64,000 nucleotides of DNA, taken from contig JAIBBU010000005.1 in NCBI GenBank assembly GCA_019694515.1, forward strand, positions 1 to 64,000, given 5' to 3'. Below are positions 59,683-64,000 of the stretch, one piece after another; position 1 is the stretch's first letter, and each line of letters begins with the position of its first letter. The position numbers and the translations under genes are program-made. Source of the DNA: Oligoflexia bacterium (GTDB lineage Bacteria; Bdellovibrionota_C; UBA2361; JBGSMV01). The notes below the pieces were generated by a model. It was not told the DNA's origin. It saw only the letters and a program-made list of their open reading frames with translations, and ran no database searches.

Positions 59683-62637
59683 TTAGATCACCCCCAGTGC
59701 ATGCGCGCTCCGAAATGCCAGGGTCAGTAATTGTCCGTCTTGAATCAAGCGTGCATGCTGCACCAGCGTGGAAAGAGGCACCCAGGCTAAATTTTTAGAG
59801 GGCGATTGAACCGGCACTAAAGCACAATGTACCCGAGCTGCGGTAGTCCCAAGCGTCACGAAAAAATCTCCCCCTAGCGAAAAGAATTGCAGCGGTTCCA
59901 GGTCATAGATTTCTGAAAGCCGTTCGGCAACGAATCTCTCTTTATGTTCGAGCGTCACAGCCGCCTTAGGGGTCAAAAAGGTTGGAGCGCTCACGATCTT
60001 TTGCTGCCCTAATGTCAGCTGGGTGGCAATCGAATCAACGTGGTCAATACCGACCATCGGAATAACCTCCCCGGAAGCGGAACGGCTTAGCATCACCGGC
60101 AGACAGGCAAATAGATTGTCACCAAAGCCCGTTTCGGGCCGCGGGGTAAATCGTTCCAATCGTCGTGACCCCAACCGTTCGTCAAACTGGTTGAGTTCGG
60201 TAGCAGCACAGCTCCGCACCTCCCAGAAAGGCTTGGACTCTGCAGCCGTATAGGTGCGCCCTGGAGAGCGCTCGAAAAGTCTCTCAAGGTTAGCGGGGGG
60301 CACCGTGTGCTGCTGCGGTGCTAATGCAATGGGGTCACCGAGCCAGGGCGGGAGTGCCAAATGGTTTTCCAGATGTAGTTCGTACACTTTGCGTTCAAGG
60401 CGCGGGTCCTGCAATCCGTCGCGCTGCGCTCCCATTAAGATGCTGGCGCTGCTAACCACTTGACCAAATCCGGCGCTATGTAAGCCGCTAAAATTCCCGG
60501 CTGGTGTCAATGGCGCTGAGGGTTCTCGGATGCGCACCGCAGTGGCCCGTATAGCTTCCGGCATATTCGGATGTGAAAAGTACAGTGTTGGTTCTTCGAA
60601 CGCCGCATTCAACGGATCAATGCCGGCGCGCTCGCGCAGCAGGGCCTCTTCTGCCTGTCGGATTTCAGCAGCGCTGGCCGTTGGAGAGTTGCCGATGATA
60701 GCCGCAAATTGCTGCATTACGTAAGGACCAAATTGAACCGCATCAGGATCTGCAGTCGAACAAAGTACCAGTGGTCGAGGCGCTCCAACATGCGCTAGCA
60801 CCCGGAGCTGTCCATCGTTCGTGATCCAGTATGGAATTATGTCGGCTGTCAATGTCCCCGCAGCCCGTTCCATTATCTCCACCGTCTTGCCGTTCTGATG
60901 CTGGTAACTGCGGGGAGTGAGAAATCGGGGGTGCGGTTCAATTTGATCTTCTTCAAGCAGCACCTTCACGCCGTCGCCTTCACGCACCTTGGTATACAGC
61001 GAGAAATGATTGGTCGCCGGATATTCAACCGGGTTCCCGGCTTCGTCTAGAAGTCGTGCCTGCTTTTCCCAGATGTTTTGTTTGATCCAGCGATTGAACT
61101 CGGCGGCGGATAACTGGCGACGGAGTCCTAAGCTCTCCAGTAAGGCATCCCGCTCCTTAGCCGTGTGCGGGGTAAATAACCGTCTCATTTCATGCACAAA
61201 GTCAGTTCTCAGGTAAGGTAACTTGAGCAAAAACTCATCGGCCATGCGAGCGGATGTCTTAAAGCGGTGAGTTCCAGATGTCCCCGGAACCGGACCCTCA
61301 ACCTTCAACTCTTCCTCTGTGAACCAAGGCTGTTGCTTGGCCTCGTTCTGAAAGCGCACAAAGAGCGCGGCGGTATTAAGGGATTTGGTATCTCCAAAGA
61401 ATGCGCCGTGCGAGCTGTCCAGCTCTAGAGTTCGGAGGCTCTCTCTATCCAATGGAGCGACGGTATCCCGCACTGCTAAAATCGCTCCCGGCTTCAAAGC
61501 CTGGCTTACGAGAGCACAGCACTCCTCAATCGTACCCTGATAATCGAACTGCCCCTCTCGTGCCAAATCAGGAAAACAGGAGAATAGCATAGCTCCATCT
61601 AGGGATTCCGGCTGCAGCAGCGCACTTAGAAGCTGCGCCGGGACGCGCAGCAAATTCTGCCGTTGACCCCGCCGTTCAGCCTGTTTGCTATCAGGATTAA
61701 GTTCAACGGCGATGATGGTGTTACCGGGCATTAGGCCAGCCAATTTATAGGCGTGATCATCACCGCTTAAGACGGCGATAGTGGCTCGATCGGCAGGGAG
61801 ATATGCCAGCCCAAGCGCCATTTGCCCCCGCTCCCACACCTTTAGCTCGTTTAACGATGCGCGTTGTTGTTGATAGCGCTGGTGTGCTGAGATATCGGGA
61901 GAGGGGCTCAAATAGAGTCGGAAATCGACGCGCGCTACTCGTCCATCCGGATGGGAGAAGAGTTCCGAATGAGCTATGCCGAGGTCTCCAAAATCTCGGC
62001 GCTCCAGCGCATTCTTAGCTTCTAGCCACTGCGGTCCAATATCATCGGGACCTACCAGCACCATGCCCACAATTGGGCCATCTTGAGCGTCGGCCTTAAT
62101 CCCATCGATTAAAGCGGTGAAAGCCTCTCCATTTGGATAAGAGGCCCGCCCATCCGCCGATACAAACAATCGGGCGACGCGCGCTAAATGAGGAAGATTG
62201 AGAAGCGATTCGGGAATCTCTTCTCGATTTGGAAATTGATCTGGATCCGTGAAGAGCAGACCCCAACCGATAATCGGATAGCGCCCTGGAACCTGCGGAT
62301 CTTCGACAGTGGATCTCAAAATTCGGGAGCTCGATGAAGATGCGGTGAGAAACCCAACTAGCTTCTCCACGTCATCAAGCGGGATACCAGGGCTGTGTTG
62401 ATTCAGCTCCTGCATCACCGCTCGATCGAGATCGATTATCTCTCTTAAAGTCCGAATCTGATCGCGCTCAGCCGCAGCGAGTTCTTCTAAGGGGCGCTGA
62501 TAGAGCTCTTCGATCGAACGTCCCGCCAAGTTGGAGAAAGTGAGTCTCTCGGTCGCAGCAGCACCCAGCTCCAAGCGCCCTAGGGGCGCACCTGGTAATA
62601 ACGATCGGTTGGGCCCCGCAGGGGTTAAATCACTCAC
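59683..62637 (-). CDS. Giant multidomain protein: GNAT-like, methyltransferase-like and unknown C-terminal domains
   Basis: A 984-residue soluble protein. About residues 75-250 look like a GNAT-type acyltransferase (PIIGWGLLFTDP, LARVARLFVSADGRASYPNGEAFTALI). About 280-460 look like a class I SAM methyltransferase (TIAVLSGDDHAYKLAGL, IIAVELNPDS, LDGAMLFSCFPDL, ALKPGAILAVRDTV). The C-terminal 500 residues are unrecognised and beta-rich. It could be a bifunctional modification enzyme, possibly for a small molecule. GTG at 62637 is chosen (AAGGA about 9 nt upstream); a TTG at 62655 is an alternative. It is divergent from the tandem-MarR gene. Confidence 0.6.
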   Translation of the reverse strand: MSDLTPAGPNRSLLPGAPLGRLELGAAATERLTFSNLAGRSIEELYQRPLEELAAAERDQIRTLREIIDLDRAVMQELNQHSPGIPLDDVEKLVGFLTASSSSSRILRSTVEDPQVPGRYPIIGWGLLFTDPDQFPNREEIPESLLNLPHLARVARLFVSADGRASYPNGEAFTALIDGIKADAQDGPIVGMVLVGPDDIGPQWLEAKNALERRDFGDLGIAHSELFSHPDGRVARVDFRLYLSPSPDISAHQRYQQQRASLNELKVWERGQMALGLAYLPADRATIAVLSGDDHAYKLAGLMPGNTIIAVELNPDSKQAERRGQRQNLLRVPAQLLSALLQPESLDGAMLFSCFPDLAREGQFDYQGTIEECCALVSQALKPGAILAVRDTVAPLDRESLRTLELDSSHGAFFGDTKSLNTAALFVRFQNEAKQQPWFTEEELKVEGPVPGTSGTHRFKTSARMADEFLLKLPYLRTDFVHEMRRLFTPHTAKERDALLESLGLRRQLSAAEFNRWIKQNIWEKQARLLDEAGNPVEYPATNHFSLYTKVREGDGVKVLLEEDQIEPHPRFLTPRSYQHQNGKTVEIMERAAGTLTADIIPYWITNDGQLRVLAHVGAPRPLVLCSTADPDAVQFGPYVMQQFAAIIGNSPTASAAEIRQAEEALLRERAGIDPLNAAFEEPTLYFSHPNMPEAIRATAVRIREPSAPLTPAGNFSGLHSAGFGQVVSSASILMGAQRDGLQDPRLERKVYELHLENHLALPPWLGDPIALAPQQHTVPPANLERLFERSPGRTYTAAESKPFWEVRSCAATELNQFDERLGSRRLERFTPRPETGFGDNLFACLPVMLSRSASGEVIPMVGIDHVDSIATQLTLGQQKIVSAPTFLTPKAAVTLEHKERFVAERLSEIYDLEPLQFFSLGGDFFVTLGTTAARVHCALVPVQSPSKNLAWVPLSTLVQHARLIQDGQLLTLAFRSAHALGVI

Positions 62638-62649
62638 CGCCCTAGTTCC

Positions 62650-62690
62650 TTGCAATTCCGAAAAGGACCCCGTTATAATTCATGCTATAA
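62650..62690 (+). promoter_or_regulatory. Promoter and palindromic operator in the divergent intergenic region
   Basis: TTGCAA (62650-62655) and TATAAT (62674-62679) with an 18-nt spacer form a good sigma-70-type promoter for the MarR gene. TTATA (62673-62677) N8 TATAA (62686-62690) is a perfect inverted repeat overlapping the -10 box and thus positioned for autorepression by a dimeric winged-helix regulator. Confidence 0.55.
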
Positions 62691-62722
62691 GCACCAAATT
62701 TTACTTTTTTCATGCAAATCAC

Positions 62723-63907
62723 ATGACTTCCAAATCACTCTCAGTTGCGGCCGCGGTATGGGAAGGCATCCTCAAACTTCAGCGTAAGACTCGACTACTG
62801 GCGGTGATCGAAGGGCTCGCTCCGGGGGAGGCCGGCCCTGGACTAAGCTACAACGAAGGCTTGTTGCTTCACATCCTTCAAACTACCCCTAATAAGAATG
62901 TAAAGGAGATCTCGGAACTACTCCACCTGGAGCGGAGCTGGGTCTCACGCTTGGTGCAGGGGCTGGAGAAACGGGGCCTTCTACGGGCGCGGCCATCTAG
63001 CGAGGACAAAAGAAACAAGCTTCTGACTATTACCGCTAAGGGGGAGAGCGCGATTGTGGCTTTAAGCGCCTTCCGATTACGTGTCATGGACCAGGCCCTT
63101 GCGGACCTTTCTTCTAAGGAACGTCAGGAGCTGGCCAAACTGACCGAGGTCCTTGCGGATGGCTTCAAGGCTCCCAGATTGTTTTCCGAGCTGGGAGGAG
63201 ATCCCGTAGATGCTGAATTAGCTCGGCTTAGCTGGGAGATCGGAGTGTTGGGTGACGATTATATGCATAGCGGCATGAACGTCACGCAGTATCAGATCTT
63301 GTGGATGCTAGGATGTTATCAAGAACGCTTCGTGTCGGCTTCGGAGCTGCATCAATATCTGCCCTTTGATATGAGCACCGTTTCCCGAACATTGGTCGCG
63401 TTTGAGGAAGAGGGGTTAGTTGAACGTGAAAAGTTAGGTCGTGACCGCCGCGCTAACTCGGTGACTCTGGAGCGTAAAGGCCAACAAAAACTCAGAGCCA
63501 ATCTGGAGTGTGCCGCAGAAAATATCGCGCGCGCTTCTAACGGGCAGCCCGGCATGTTGGAGCGCCTGGCTGAATTGCTGAATCGTGCGACACAGGTCAC
63601 GCCGGAGCGCCATAGGGACCGCATTAAGACGCTCGAGCTATACCCAGCTGAAGCAGGCGAAATGCTGAAAGATTTCGAGGCCTATTGTACAAACAAATTG
63701 GGCCGTACACCGATCGGGCCTTCCAAACGCGGTTCACGCAAACAACGCTTCGCCCTATGCCAGGACCGCCAGCTGATGGGAGTACTGGAGATCGAGCGCG
63801 CCGAGGAGAGCGGTACGATCAGCAGCTTTTTAATGGCGGGAGAGATGCTTCCCGAACGGGAGTGCGCCAAGGTTCTCAAGAACTTTTTTAAGCCCGAAGC
63901 GGAATAG
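62723..63907 (+). CDS. Tandem MarR-family regulator (two winged-helix domains)
   Basis: The 394-residue protein has two MarR-type units: residues about 30-150 (LSYNEGLLLHILQTTPNKNVKEISELLHLERSWVSRLVQGLEKRGLLRARPSSEDKRNKLLTITAKG) and about 170-285 (NVTQYQILWMLGCYQERFVSASELHQYLPFDMSTVSRTLVAFEEEGLVEREKLGRDRRANSVTLERKG). A C-terminal segment of about 90 residues has a short strand-helix pattern, perhaps a trimmed GNAT or ligand domain. It could bind DNA as an internal pseudo-dimer. It is divergent from the giant methyltransferase-like gene, which it may regulate. Confidence 0.82.
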   Translation: MTSKSLSVAAAVWEGILKLQRKTRLLAVIEGLAPGEAGPGLSYNEGLLLHILQTTPNKNVKEISELLHLERSWVSRLVQGLEKRGLLRARPSSEDKRNKLLTITAKGESAIVALSAFRLRVMDQALADLSSKERQELAKLTEVLADGFKAPRLFSELGGDPVDAELARLSWEIGVLGDDYMHSGMNVTQYQILWMLGCYQERFVSASELHQYLPFDMSTVSRTLVAFEEEGLVEREKLGRDRRANSVTLERKGQQKLRANLECAAENIARASNGQPGMLERLAELLNRATQVTPERHRDRIKTLELYPAEAGEMLKDFEAYCTNKLGRTPIGPSKRGSRKQRFALCQDRQLMGVLEIERAEESGTISSFLMAGEMLPERECAKVLKNFFKPEAE

Positions 63908-63908
63908 C

Positions 63909-63932
63909 GCTCTTCCGGGAGGGCGAGCTTTT
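63909..63932 (+). terminator. Likely terminator of the tandem-MarR gene
   Basis: GCTC...GAGC with an inner CC/GG pairing and GGGA loop forms an imperfect stem 2 nt beyond the stop, followed by TTTT. Confidence 0.4.
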
Positions 63933-64000
63933 CAAGCCTGTTTACCAGCAGGCTATTCCTGCTAGACTGAGTTAGATGATGCCAACACGTGACCAAATTA

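Noticed and set aside
59683..62637. Nudix hydrolase domain in the C-terminal half of the giant protein
   Set aside because: A strand resembling a Nudix start was seen, but the GX5EX7REUXEEXGU box could not be found.
1..64000. CRISPR array, rRNA, tRNA, insertion sequence transposase or prophage
   Set aside because: No regularly spaced direct repeats, no rRNA-like stretch, no cloverleaf I could support, and no transposase or phage structural gene was seen. The dispersed repeats are inverted and irregularly spaced.

Overview
The window reads as a contiguous chromosomal segment of a motile, Gram-negative bacterium with moderate G+C content. Outer-membrane flagellar ring genes (flgH, flgI), a type II secretion pseudopilin (gspK), type IV pilin genes, a FliW/CsrA pair, and a secreted protein with PD40-type repeats and a thrombospondin type 3-like calcium-binding tail suggest a deltaproteobacterium-like lineage (Bdellovibrionota/Myxococcota-type or a related candidate phylum). 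There is no rRNA or universal phylogenetic marker other than ribosomal protein L28, so this placement is inference.

Layout. 0-8 kb: an orphan VirB2/TrbC-like pilin; an SCP2-like gene; a partial SUF iron-sulfur cluster (sufC, sufD, Rieske ferredoxin, sufU; no sufB or sufS here); galE; a degenerate M20C dipeptidase-like gene; endonuclease IV; and a Flp-type prepilin fused to a Hint self-processing domain. 8-18 kb: accessory and regulatory genes (methyltransferase-like, TetR, CAP/SCP-like secreted protein, a PQQ-type sugar dehydrogenase fused to a diheme cytochrome, GNAT, NarL-type regulator, bacterial PH protein, beta-propeller/TSP3 protein). 18-29 kb: a flagellar block, flgF-flgG-flgA-flgH-flgI-flgJ-flgM-flgN-flgK-flgL-csrA-fliW. 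29-42 kb: HDOD protein, a STAS/REC-HATPase partner-switch operon, rpmB, gspK, an MFS transporter, an FrhB-like protein, ddl, a receiver protein, and hypotheticals. 42-48 kb: a giant orphan protein and pabA/pabB. 47.8-52.5 kb: the oleA-oleBC-oleD long-chain olefin operon. 52.5-64 kb: pilA-like pilin, hybrid histidine kinase, ctlX, flagellin, a CCA-adding-type nucleotidyltransferase, and a divergent pair made of a giant methyltransferase-like multidomain protein and a tandem-MarR regulator.

Most striking points. The flagellin keeps canonical N- and C-terminal helical domains, but its surface-exposed middle is seven FG-GAP calcium-binding repeats, i.e. a predicted complete seven-bladed beta-propeller displayed along the filament. 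Its 5' leader has a perfect hairpin with AGGA in the loop plus a second GGA overlapping the presumed ribosome-binding site, the layout expected for CsrA repression. Similar CCAGGGAT/ACAGGGATGG sites sit on the ribosome-binding sites of csrA and flgM, so FliW-CsrA may couple filament assembly to flagellin, FlgM and CsrA synthesis. The Flp pilin-Hint fusion is a second candidate for an undescribed surface-display or covalent-attachment system. A palindromic, MITE-like repeat family occupies four intergenic regions.
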